DNA of 64,000 nt from Candidatus Aminicenantota bacterium (lineage in GTDB: Bacteria; Acidobacteriota; Aminicenantia; Aminicenantales; Aminicenantaceae): NCBI GenBank assembly GCA_011773465.1, contig WVXO01000007.1, forward strand, positions 38,562 to 102,561, written 5' to 3'. Of the stretch, positions 36,440 to 43,670 are shown piece by piece; position 1 is the first letter of the stretch, and every line of letters starts with the position of its first letter. Made by a program: the position numbers and the translations under genes. The notes beneath the pieces were generated by a model. That model saw only the letters and a list, made by a program, of their open reading frames with translations, did not search any database and had not been told where the DNA came from.

Positions 36440-37573
36440 ATGGAAAATGCTATGAAGAGCGACGCCATTAGGATCATGATGAGAAAAACTAAAACTTTAC
36501 TGCTATTAGCCGTTCTTGTCCTTGCCTTTCTGGCCCATCTGTATGCTGCAGATATACAGTGCATATGGACTGATATCAAAAAGATTGTCGCCGTTGGTGA
36601 CATACACGGTGATTACAAGGCCTTCATAAAAATTCTGAAAGGAACAGGATTAATAGATAAAGAACTCCACTGGACGGGAGGAAGGACTCATCTGGTTCAA
36701 ATCGGCGATGTATTAGATAGAGGTGATTACGCCAAGGAGATTTTTGACTTGTTGATGAGACTGGAAAAAGAAGCCGAAAAGGCAGGAGGCAAGGTTCACA
36801 TGTTGATTGGCAATCATGAAGAATTGAATATCACTGGTCAAATCTTTAATCGTGAAGAATTTACTCTACGCCAACTTGTTTCCTTTCTTCCTGATGGGTA
36901 CAGGGAAAAGCAAGTAAAAAAATTCAGAAAAATACTGGGGAATAATCCAACTAAAAAGACTGGCTTGGATTCATCCTTAGATAGTAATTTAATGCCATTC
37001 TGGGAGAATATGTATAATGAATTAAGAACCAACCGTAGACATCCGGCTAGAAGTGAATACATAAGCAACTTCAATAAAATATACGGAAAATGGATCCTTA
37101 AACAAAATGCTGTAATTAAGATCAATAATATCATATTTGTCCACGGAGGAGTCAGCGAGAAATTCTCTAAATGGGAATTAAAGAAAATAAATAACCGCCT
37201 ACGCGTAGAGCTAGAAGACCTGAGGCGGGCGGCAATGAATTTTACACAGCCTAGGATTCCAGATTATCGGCGTCAAATTGTCTACGCGCAGGATGGGCCA
37301 TACTGGTATCGGGAGTTTGCTACAAAGAATCAAGATGATTTTAAAGAAAACGTGGATAGAATATTAAACAACCTCGAGGCTGAATACATGGTAATAGCTC
37401 ATACGCCTAAAGTAATTCAGACAAAGGAAGATATGCAGCTTTTTCAAGGAAGGATTTGGATAATTGATACTGGCATTTCAGAACCCTACAGAAAATACAT
37501 GCGTGGACGTCTCAGCGCCTTGATTATAAACAAGGGGAAATTCGATGTATGGGGACTAGACAATGAAAAATAA
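36440..37573 (+). CDS. Exported PPP-type metallophosphoesterase
   Basis: A 377-residue protein with an N-terminal hydrophobic signal (about 19-36, LLLLAVLVLAFLAHLYA). It has all the calcineurin-like/PPP motifs: GDIHGD 53-58, GDVLDRGD 89-96, GNHEE 124-128, then VHGGVS and IAHTP. The GDxxDRG-GNHE pattern is that of PPP-family protein phosphatases, including bacterial Shewanella-like ones. The exact start is uncertain because no clear ribosome site precedes 36440; ATGs at 36455 and 36479 are possible and still keep the signal. The next gene starts 11 bases before its stop, so a kinase-like protein is translationally coupled to it. Confidence 0.85.
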   Translation: MENAMKSDAIRIMMRKTKTLLLLAVLVLAFLAHLYAADIQCIWTDIKKIVAVGDIHGDYKAFIKILKGTGLIDKELHWTGGRTHLVQIGDVLDRGDYAKEIFDLLMRLEKEAEKAGGKVHMLIGNHEELNITGQIFNREEFTLRQLVSFLPDGYREKQVKKFRKILGNNPTKKTGLDSSLDSNLMPFWENMYNELRTNRRHPARSEYISNFNKIYGKWILKQNAVIKINNIIFVHGGVSEKFSKWELKKINNRLRVELEDLRRAAMNFTQPRIPDYRRQIVYAQDGPYWYREFATKNQDDFKENVDRILNNLEAEYMVIAHTPKVIQTKEDMQLFQGRIWIIDTGISEPYRKYMRGRLSALIINKGKFDVWGLDNEK

Positions 37574-38375
37574 GAAAGCCTTGATCATTATGATTTTCAT
37601 CTGCTTTTTCTCTGGGACTTGGGTTCAATCAAAATCACAAGCAGTTACTCAAGAAAATGCAAAACAAAAAAAGCTGGAGAATTTCCTGAGGACCGCTAAG
37701 ATTGTATCTAAAAGACGAGCTGGAGGCAGAGGAGAAAATTGGATAATAAGCCTGGATGATGGAAAAATTTCGCGCTATGGATTCTTTAAGCTTTTAGATG
37801 CAACTAGGCCAGACGCCCTTATCCCTGACAGCTATAAATATGGAATTGCAGCATACGAACTGGATAAACTCCTTGATCTTAATCTAATCCCTCCTGTCGT
37901 AGAAAGAGAAATAGAAGGCAGAAAAGGTTCGCTCCAGATATTCATAGAAGGCGCTCTAAATGAAAGTGTCCGAAGAATGAAGAATATTAAACCACCAGAT
38001 CCTGAGAAGTTTAAAAATACTATGGAAGACTTAAGTGTTTTTGAAAACTTGACTTATTCCCCCTCTTTTTGCGGAGAGAGAGAGTTGGATGATATCCTAA
38101 TAATGCATAAGAAAGACTGGAAAGTCTGGAGGGTTGACTTCTCTGAAGCCTTTGCTCCTTCCCCAGAGTTAATCCCAGAATGTGAAATAACGGGCTGTTC
38201 CAAGAAGCTTTGTCAAAACTTGATAAAATTGGAAGATGAAAAGATTAAAGCCAAGCTAGAGCATTATCTAAATGATGAAGAAATGAGCATGTTGCTGAAA
38301 AGAAAAGAACTCATCATTGAAAAGATCAAAAAATTAATCGAAAAAAAAGCTGAAGAATCCATCCTCTCTTCCTAA
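37563..38375 (+). CDS. Exported kinase-like protein, degenerate paralogue
   Basis: A 270-residue protein with a signal peptide (ALIIMIFICFFSGTWVQS). It is a paralogue of 41366-42199 and 42279-43115, sharing FLRTAKIV, YGIAAYELDKLLDLNLIPP, VEREIEGRKGSLQIF and the C-terminal helix region. The family resembles HipA/FAM20/PI4K-type kinases. Here the catalytic-loop segment GNDDRTQQNIL of its paralogue reads as FCGERELDDIL, losing the catalytic Asp and the Asn, while the metal-site segment persists as VDFSEAF and the ATP lysine may be that of GFFK. It is likely a pseudokinase. Its ATG overlaps the end of the phosphatase gene, suggesting that the two products work together. Confidence 0.75.
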   Translation: MKNKKALIIMIFICFFSGTWVQSKSQAVTQENAKQKKLENFLRTAKIVSKRRAGGRGENWIISLDDGKISRYGFFKLLDATRPDALIPDSYKYGIAAYELDKLLDLNLIPPVVEREIEGRKGSLQIFIEGALNESVRRMKNIKPPDPEKFKNTMEDLSVFENLTYSPSFCGERELDDILIMHKKDWKVWRVDFSEAFAPSPELIPECEITGCSKKLCQNLIKLEDEKIKAKLEHYLNDEEMSMLLKRKELIIEKIKKLIEKKAEESILSS

Positions 38376-38764
38376 AATTATCTGACACCACACCATATAA
38401 AACATAAAATTCAATCCCGCAGATTCGCTTTATGAACAGCTAAATCTCCGTGACCAAAAATTGTGCAAATTACCATAATCATAATTAAATCAATTTATTA
38501 AAAAAAGAAGCTGCTTACTTTTCAACAAACTTATTCACAGAAATAGTGGAAAAAGAAATTATAGAAATGGTTAGTTTGACCTGAGATTTGGGTTGACAAC
38601 TAATTTTAATTCTAATATATTGCCCGTAAATTTAAGATATGCCAGATTGAAAAGTGGGCATGGTAAATTCCTTTTTGCTCTTAGTAAGTCTGACGTTTGC
38701 CTCAAGGAAAAGAGAAAAAATATCTCAACAGAAAATCATGGGGAAAATATAAGGGGAGGATTCA
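38376..38764 (+). other. Intergenic region with promoter of the third nucleotide transporter
   Basis: It contains a promoter at 38593-38621 and a roughly 140-base leader. A 63-codon ORF (38593-38784) overlaps that promoter and the following gene's start in another frame, and I do not accept it. Confidence 0.6.
38593..38621 (+). promoter_or_regulatory. Putative sigma-70 promoter of the nucleotide transporter gene 38765
   Basis: TTGACA (38593-38598), 17 bases, TATATT (38616-38621), a strong match to consensus. Confidence 0.7.
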
Positions 38765-40165
38765 ATGAAAAACTCGGGAAATGAAGAGATGGTGCAAAGA
38801 GGGCAAAAAGCACCCGGATTCGCTTATAAGATTCTTAGAATTTTCACAGTTGTCCATCCTGACGAAGCTTTAACGGTCTTCCTTTTAACGCTTAATGTCT
38901 TTTTGCTCCTTACAGCCTATTACATCCTAAAGCCAATAAGAGATGCTTTAATTGTTGAGGAATGGGGTGCTAACATTAAACTTTATCTTAGTGCAGTTGC
39001 AGCAGTCTTGCTAATATTTGTGGTTAAAATATTCAGCAGGATTGCTTCCAAATTCCCTCGTCAGAAATTAATCACCTGGGTAACGCTCTTTTTCATTTCC
39101 AATATAGGAATCTTTTATATTTTGCATTTATCAGGTGTTGGGCCTAGAGCTATGGGCATCGTCTTTTTTATTTGGGTAGGCATATTTAACTTGGTGGTTA
39201 TTGCCCAATTCTGGGGTTTTGCCAACGACTTATACACGGAGGATGAAGGGAAACGTTTATTCCCTCTTATAGCTTTTGGCGCAGTCTTTGGAGGTTTTGC
39301 GGGAGGAATCATAACTAATTGGCTTGTGGATCCTCTTGGAAAATTTCAGTTGCTCCTCGTATCAGGAGGAATACTGGGTATTTGTATCTTATTTACCTGG
39401 ATTATTCATCAAAGAGAGATAAAGAGAATTGAGGCTAAAGTCTCAAAGGTTAGTCAAGAGGAAAAACTAAAGGTAGAAGTACAGGAGAAGCCTCTTGAAA
39501 AGGGAGGAGCTTTCCAGCTTCTTTTTAAAAGTCGATATCTTCTCTACATCGGTTTTTTTGTTCTTTTGATGAACTTTATCAACACCAATGGTGTATTTAT
39601 ATTAGACAAAGTAGCCGAAGTCGCTGCAGCCAAAGCCATAGAAACGGAATTTATGACTAAATTCTATGCAAGCTTCTATAACATCCAGAATCTCTTCGCC
39701 ATGTTCGTTCAGCTATTTGTCGTATCTCGGATTTTTAAATGGTTTGGAGTTAGGGTGGCGATCTTCGTCCTTCCAGTACTTGCCCTGGGAGGATATTTCT
39801 TTGTGAGCCTTGGAGCAGCTCTCGTACTGGTAAAATGGGTAAAAGCTATTGAAAATGGTGCTGATTATTCTCTTGTGAATACGGCCCGGCATTCTCTCTT
39901 TCTAATCACTTCAAGGGAAGAAAAATACAAAGCTCAAGCTGTGACAAAAACCTTCTTCCATCGAGCAGGCGATGTGATGGCTGCCTTGCTTGTTTTCTTG
40001 TGCACAACTTATCTAGCTTTTTTTAGTATCGAAAATGTTGCCATGGTCAATGTTGTTCTGGTTTTGATCTGGATAATCATTTGCATTTTAATCTTCCAAG
40101 AGCATAAAAAATTATCAGCCAAAAGAACAGAGTATGTAGAATATATGAAACCTGGCGAAAAGTAG
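38765..40165 (+). CDS. NTT/Tlc-type nucleotide transporter homologue without HEAT domain
   Basis: A 466-residue membrane protein with about 12 helices, related to the two HEAT-bearing transporters but lacking their soluble half. TAYYILKPIRDALIVEEWGA near the first helix and VVIAQFWGFANDLYTEDEGK match the ATP/ADP translocase (Npt/Tlc) family, and SREEKYKAQAVTKTFFHRAG corresponds to the conserved late segment. GGGGAGGA precedes the ATG. It lies between two operons of exported kinase-like proteins. Substrate and direction of transport are unknown. Confidence 0.87.
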   Translation: MKNSGNEEMVQRGQKAPGFAYKILRIFTVVHPDEALTVFLLTLNVFLLLTAYYILKPIRDALIVEEWGANIKLYLSAVAAVLLIFVVKIFSRIASKFPRQKLITWVTLFFISNIGIFYILHLSGVGPRAMGIVFFIWVGIFNLVVIAQFWGFANDLYTEDEGKRLFPLIAFGAVFGGFAGGIITNWLVDPLGKFQLLLVSGGILGICILFTWIIHQREIKRIEAKVSKVSQEEKLKVEVQEKPLEKGGAFQLLFKSRYLLYIGFFVLLMNFINTNGVFILDKVAEVAAAKAIETEFMTKFYASFYNIQNLFAMFVQLFVVSRIFKWFGVRVAIFVLPVLALGGYFFVSLGAALVLVKWVKAIENGADYSLVNTARHSLFLITSREEKYKAQAVTKTFFHRAGDVMAALLVFLCTTYLAFFSIENVAMVNVVLVLIWIIICILIFQEHKKLSAKRTEYVEYMKPGEK

Positions 40166-40185
40166 TACAAGCAAGGCAAGCAAGA

Positions 40186-41016
40186 TTAGCGCAGGTCTTT
40201 AAGCTTGATGATTCCCCCCTTACCCTGAGCAACGTACAAAAAGCCTTCATCATCCTTGGCAAGACCTTCCTGATTGTCCCCAGGGAAAGCATATTCCCTG
40301 ACTAATTTCCCCTTAAGAGTTATCTCCACCAAGATGTTATATGCATCGCTGACAACATTTAGATTAGCTGTTTTTTGATCATAATACATGCCTGCAGGAT
40401 CATCCATTTTGAAGGGTAAAACCCGGATAATCTTTGCCTCGGCCGTCTCAGCTTGGCTCGATCTAAGAGGAACCAGAATTTCCATTATACAAGGAGGATC
40501 CCATTGATTTCCAGCATAGAAAGTCCCGCCTTCAGGATGATCTTTATCAGAGACAAAAGCAATGGATTCAATCCCTTGATCGTAGCCCTTCTGTTTTTGG
40601 AGAAAGTTAGGATTTCCCTGGAATTCTCTGCCGATAGGAAATACTCGCTTGACTTCTCTCATATCTGGGTCAAACTCCAGAATGAAATCATCCCCTTCTT
40701 TTATGATGTACAGAAGTCCTGATTCAGGATCAACTGTTATCCCTTCCAAATCTCCGGGGACCTTCAGGTTAAAAACAGGAGTACCATCAGTCTTTATTTC
40801 AGCAATTTCTCCTTCATCGCTCACGATAAAAAGAGTTTTTCTAAGGGGATGAAAACAGATACCTGAAGGTTCCACAAAACTCTGCTGGTCGATGTTCACT
40901 CCATACCCAGGAATTCCCAGCCAATCTAGAGGAAATCGAATGGTTGTCGAGTTTTTTTTTGGCGAACAACTGACAAATAGAATTAAAGCACCCATCAAAA
41001 AAAGCTTTATTTTCAT
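40186..41016 (-). CDS. SdiA-regulated (YjiK-like) lipoprotein, beta-propeller
   Basis: A 276-residue protein with a lipobox (GALILFVSCS, Cys about 17), so it is probably a lipoprotein. Propeller-like repeats FVEPSGICFHPLRKTLFIVS, DLEGITVDPESGLLYIIKEG and NQEGLAKDDEGFLYVAQGKG match the SdiA-regulated/YjiK family. The role is not established. It is convergent with the transporter gene (20-base gap) and transcribed alone. Confidence 0.82.
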   Translation of the reverse strand: MKIKLFLMGALILFVSCSPKKNSTTIRFPLDWLGIPGYGVNIDQQSFVEPSGICFHPLRKTLFIVSDEGEIAEIKTDGTPVFNLKVPGDLEGITVDPESGLLYIIKEGDDFILEFDPDMREVKRVFPIGREFQGNPNFLQKQKGYDQGIESIAFVSDKDHPEGGTFYAGNQWDPPCIMEILVPLRSSQAETAEAKIIRVLPFKMDDPAGMYYDQKTANLNVVSDAYNILVEITLKGKLVREYAFPGDNQEGLAKDDEGFLYVAQGKGGIIKLKDLR

Positions 41017-41100
41017 TCCCGATTCTCTTTTTATCTCTAAAAGAAGTTCAAGAAAAGCTAAATTTCATTTATTATAAGGCAATTGTTATTTCTTTAAAAG

Positions 41101-41128
41101 TGCGGGCTTGATGAATCAAGCCCCTACA
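41101..41128. repeat. Family A palindromic repeat, best palindrome
   Basis: GGGCTTGATGAATCAAGCCC followed by CTACAAAA has perfect 9-base arms around a GA centre. Confidence 0.85.
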
Positions 41129-41292
41129 AAAGCCGAACAGGAGATTAACAATATTAAAGAAATTCATGCCAATGGGATCAGACTTGCAAAACTCGAATTT
41201 TTTACACGGAATGAAGTAAAGACTAGAACTCCAAAGAAAAAATAAACGAAAATTCTAGTCTTACAAATCTGTTCTCAAATGATATTTTTGAT

Positions 41293-41321
41293 TTGATTTT
41301 TTTTTAAAATGTAATTATATT
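41293..41321 (+). promoter_or_regulatory. Putative sigma-70 promoter of the kinase-like tandem pair
   Basis: TTGATT (41293-41298), 17 bases, TATATT (41316-41321), about 45 bases before the ATG at 41366. Confidence 0.55.
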
Positions 41322-41365
41322 ATTAGAAAAATTTGAGGGGAAGTTTGAAACTTGGAGGAGCGAAA

Positions 41366-42199
41366 ATGAGACGGAAGGTATTACTTACAATAGCTCTATT
41401 CATTCTTGCCAGCCAAGGCTATGTAGTCAACGGACAGTTCACCCCTGCTGAAATTGCTCAAAGACAAGAAATTGAGGAATTTCTCAAAACTGCAGAGATC
41501 GTGAGATTCGAAGACATACCAGAAGGCGTTACAAAACCGATCAGACTCTTCTTAAAAAAGGGAGATGTTGAAATGAGCGGCGCTTGGAAAAATCCAAGGG
41601 GAATGCAAAAGGGCTTTCTTGAGGGATGGCAGTACGAAATCGCAGCTTACGAAATGGATAAACTTTTGGAGCTAAACTTGATTCCACCCACAGTCGAGAG
41701 AGAATTCAAAGGGAAACAAGGCTCACTTCAGTTTTGGGTTCAAGTTGAGTTCAGTGAGCTCACTGTATTTGAACAAAAAATCGGGATTCCTCGTTCAAAA
41801 TTCAACAACAAAGAGAATATGAAATATTTAACGAGGGCTTTTGACAGCTTGATCGGAAACGATGATCGAACGCAGCAGAATATCCTCTATACTAAAGACT
41901 GGCGTACGATTCTGATCGATCATTCCCGCGCATTCCGGTCTAGCAAAAAATACACAAAGAAACTCATGTATGGGGCCAAGGGATTGAAAAAAGCCGCTGG
42001 CCGGCCCCAGCTCTTCAGACGACTTCCTCGGTCTTTTGTAGAAAAAGTCAAAGCTCTGAACTATGATAATATAAAAAACGCTGTGGGCCCCTATTTAAAG
42101 GAAAAGGAGATCAAAGCTATCCTCATCCGCAAGGAGCTTCTTCTTAAAGAAATTGAGGAGATGGTAAAGGAACAAGGCGAAGATAAGGTTCTATATTAA
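41366..42199 (+). CDS. Exported HipA/FAM20/PI4K-type kinase-like protein
   Basis: I choose the ATG at 41366, 5 bases after GGAGGAG; an upstream in-frame TTG at 41333 has no such site. The 277-residue product has a signal peptide (1-23). Its core shows K75 in GAWKNPRG, E91 in YEIAAYEMDKLLELNLIPP, GSLQFWV, a catalytic-loop-like GNDDRTQQN (D167, N172) and a metal-site-like LIDHSRAF (D185). This order (Lys, Glu, DRxxxN, IDH/IDF) is that of HipA, FAM20 and PI4K-like atypical kinases. Similarity is judged by eye; activity and substrate are unknown. It is followed after 79 bases by a close paralogue. Confidence 0.72.
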   Translation: MRRKVLLTIALFILASQGYVVNGQFTPAEIAQRQEIEEFLKTAEIVRFEDIPEGVTKPIRLFLKKGDVEMSGAWKNPRGMQKGFLEGWQYEIAAYEMDKLLELNLIPPTVEREFKGKQGSLQFWVQVEFSELTVFEQKIGIPRSKFNNKENMKYLTRAFDSLIGNDDRTQQNILYTKDWRTILIDHSRAFRSSKKYTKKLMYGAKGLKKAAGRPQLFRRLPRSFVEKVKALNYDNIKNAVGPYLKEKEIKAILIRKELLLKEIEEMVKEQGEDKVLY

Positions 42200-42278
42200 A
42201 ATATAAATTTAAAATGAGTTCAGGCTATTTTTTAGATAAGTAAGGCGGAAAATCAAAATTAAAAATGAGGAGAGCAAA

Positions 42279-43115
42279 ATGAAAAAAAGACTAATTATCT
42301 TTTTCGGTCTTGTGATTATTTTAGGGTTTAGTTTCCAATCCATAGCTCAATTCACCAAAGAAGAAGTGGCAGAGAGAGAGAAATGGGAAGAATTCCTCAA
42401 GACAGCAGAAATTGTCGCTCAAGACCAGCCTTTCGACAAGCGAGAAGCTGTGACCGAGCCCTGGGTTCTTACTCTGGAAAAAGACGGAGTCACAAATAAT
42501 GCCATATGGAAAGATGTAGAAGGACGGACGAAAGGATTTATGGAAAGCTGGAAGTGGGAAATTGCTGCTTACCGTTTAGATAAGTATTTAGGCTTGAATA
42601 TGGTTCCACCCACCGTGGAAAGAAGATTTCAGGGAAATCGTGGCTCCTGTCAGTTGTGGGTTGAATCAATGATGAGCCTCAAAAAGAAATTCGAGGAGAA
42701 AATTAAGACCCCCTCTGTCAAAGTCTTTTATTGGAATAGAGCATTCTACAAGCAGCGGGCTTTTGATAACTTGATTGCCAATGAAGATAGACATCAAAAT
42801 CAATATCTCATCACAGAGGATTGGCGAATGATCCTGATTGACCACTCCCGATCGTTCCGGACCGCTAAGAAATTCACCAAAAAACTCATCTATGACGAGA
42901 AATACAAAGAAGGCCCGACATTTATCATGAAGGAACTTCCCCGTGCTATTTATGAGAAGATAAAATCTTTGAATGCAGAAGTGATTAGAGGTGTCGTCGG
43001 AGAGTACCTGACAGATAAAGAAATCGAGGCAGTGCTTGTTCGGAAGGACCTGATAATTAAGTGGGTTGAGGATCGTATCAAGAAAATGGGGGAGGATAAG
43101 GTCTTATACGATTAG
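42279..43115 (+). CDS. Exported HipA/FAM20/PI4K-type kinase-like protein, tandem paralogue
   Basis: A 278-residue paralogue of the preceding gene, with a signal peptide probably cut after FQSIA (mature start QFTKEEVAERE, as in its neighbour). K78 (NAIWKDVEG), E94 (WEIAAYRLDKYLGLNMVPP), GSCQLWV, catalytic loop NEDRHQNQ (D170, with N174 one residue earlier than in the neighbour) and LIDHSRSF (D188) are visible. DRH is the classical PI3/4-kinase and HipA form. The C-terminal helical region ends GEDKVLYD, like the GEDKVLY of its neighbour. Its stop overlaps the convergent RsbW-like gene's stop. Confidence 0.72.
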   Translation: MKKRLIIFFGLVIILGFSFQSIAQFTKEEVAEREKWEEFLKTAEIVAQDQPFDKREAVTEPWVLTLEKDGVTNNAIWKDVEGRTKGFMESWKWEIAAYRLDKYLGLNMVPPTVERRFQGNRGSCQLWVESMMSLKKKFEEKIKTPSVKVFYWNRAFYKQRAFDNLIANEDRHQNQYLITEDWRMILIDHSRSFRTAKKFTKKLIYDEKYKEGPTFIMKELPRAIYEKIKSLNAEVIRGVVGEYLTDKEIEAVLVRKDLIIKWVEDRIKKMGEDKVLYD

Positions 43116-43534
43116 AAAGAGGCCTGCGTTTTCTTTATTGTTTTATAAATTGTAAGAACGTTTTGGTCTTTCTCTCGTTTGTAATCAAATCCGTCCATAA
43201 GCCTGCGGGAGAGGAAAACTCCAAGCCCACCTTTCTTTTCGCTCTTGATGATTTCCTGAATATCAGGCTCCTCTAATCCTCTAGGATCAAAAGGAACACC
43301 CCAATCCCTTATTTCCAGAAACATCTTTCCCTCGTCCAACCAGATCTTAAGAAAGATTTCGCCTTTATCATTTGGATAGGCATATCTGATAATATTTACA
43401 CATATCTCCAGGAGCGCGAGTTCTATCTTAAAATAATCTTTATCTGAAACACTCAATCCTTTTAAACTCTTCTTCAAAAAAGCTCTCATCTTATCTAACT
43501 CAGCTAAATCACTATCGATTTTTAATGTATTCAT
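43112..43534 (-). CDS. RsbW/SpoIIAB-like anti-sigma histidine-kinase-type ATPase
   Basis: A 140-residue HATPase_c protein. The N-box is ELALLEICVNIIRYAY, the G1 box RDWGVPFDP and the G2 box GGLGVFLSRRLMD, all present. These proteins phosphorylate STAS antagonists and often bind sigma factors or other targets. The STAS protein at 34898-35248 and the SpoIIE-type phosphatase at 27934-29610 would complete a partner-switching set. No sigma factor is in the window. Its stop overlaps that of the convergent kinase-like gene. Confidence 0.88.
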   Translation of the reverse strand: MNTLKIDSDLAELDKMRAFLKKSLKGLSVSDKDYFKIELALLEICVNIIRYAYPNDKGEIFLKIWLDEGKMFLEIRDWGVPFDPRGLEEPDIQEIIKSEKKGGLGVFLSRRLMDGFDYKREKDQNVLTIYKTIKKTQASF

Positions 43535-43627
43535 TCTATTCTTCTTTCTACTGTATCCTCATCTAGGCTCTTTCCTTTCGATTTTGAAGTAAAGAGATTT
43601 TTGCTTTCCTCCGCTTGGCTCTTGGAT

Positions 43628-43656
43628 AATTTATATAAAAGAAAAAGCGATGTCAA
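43628..43656 (-). promoter_or_regulatory. Putative sigma-70 promoter of the RsbW-like gene
   Basis: TTGACA on the minus strand (43651-43656), with TAAATT at 17-base or TATAAA at 15-base spacing. It resembles the kinase and PilZ promoters around TTGACATCG. Confidence 0.5.
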
Positions 43657-43670
43657 ATGTTAAATGAAAT

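Larger units (their letters stand above)
41017..41365. other. Divergent intergenic region with family A repeat and promoter
   Basis: It contains an inverted family A copy (41101-41128), a short sequence GACTTGCAAAACTCG near 41180 that recurs near 51475, and the promoter at 41293-41321. No gene is seen. Confidence 0.6.

Noticed and set aside
38593..38784. 63-codon ORF before the third nucleotide transporter
   Set aside because: It begins inside the promoter and overlaps the transporter start in another frame without a ribosome site.
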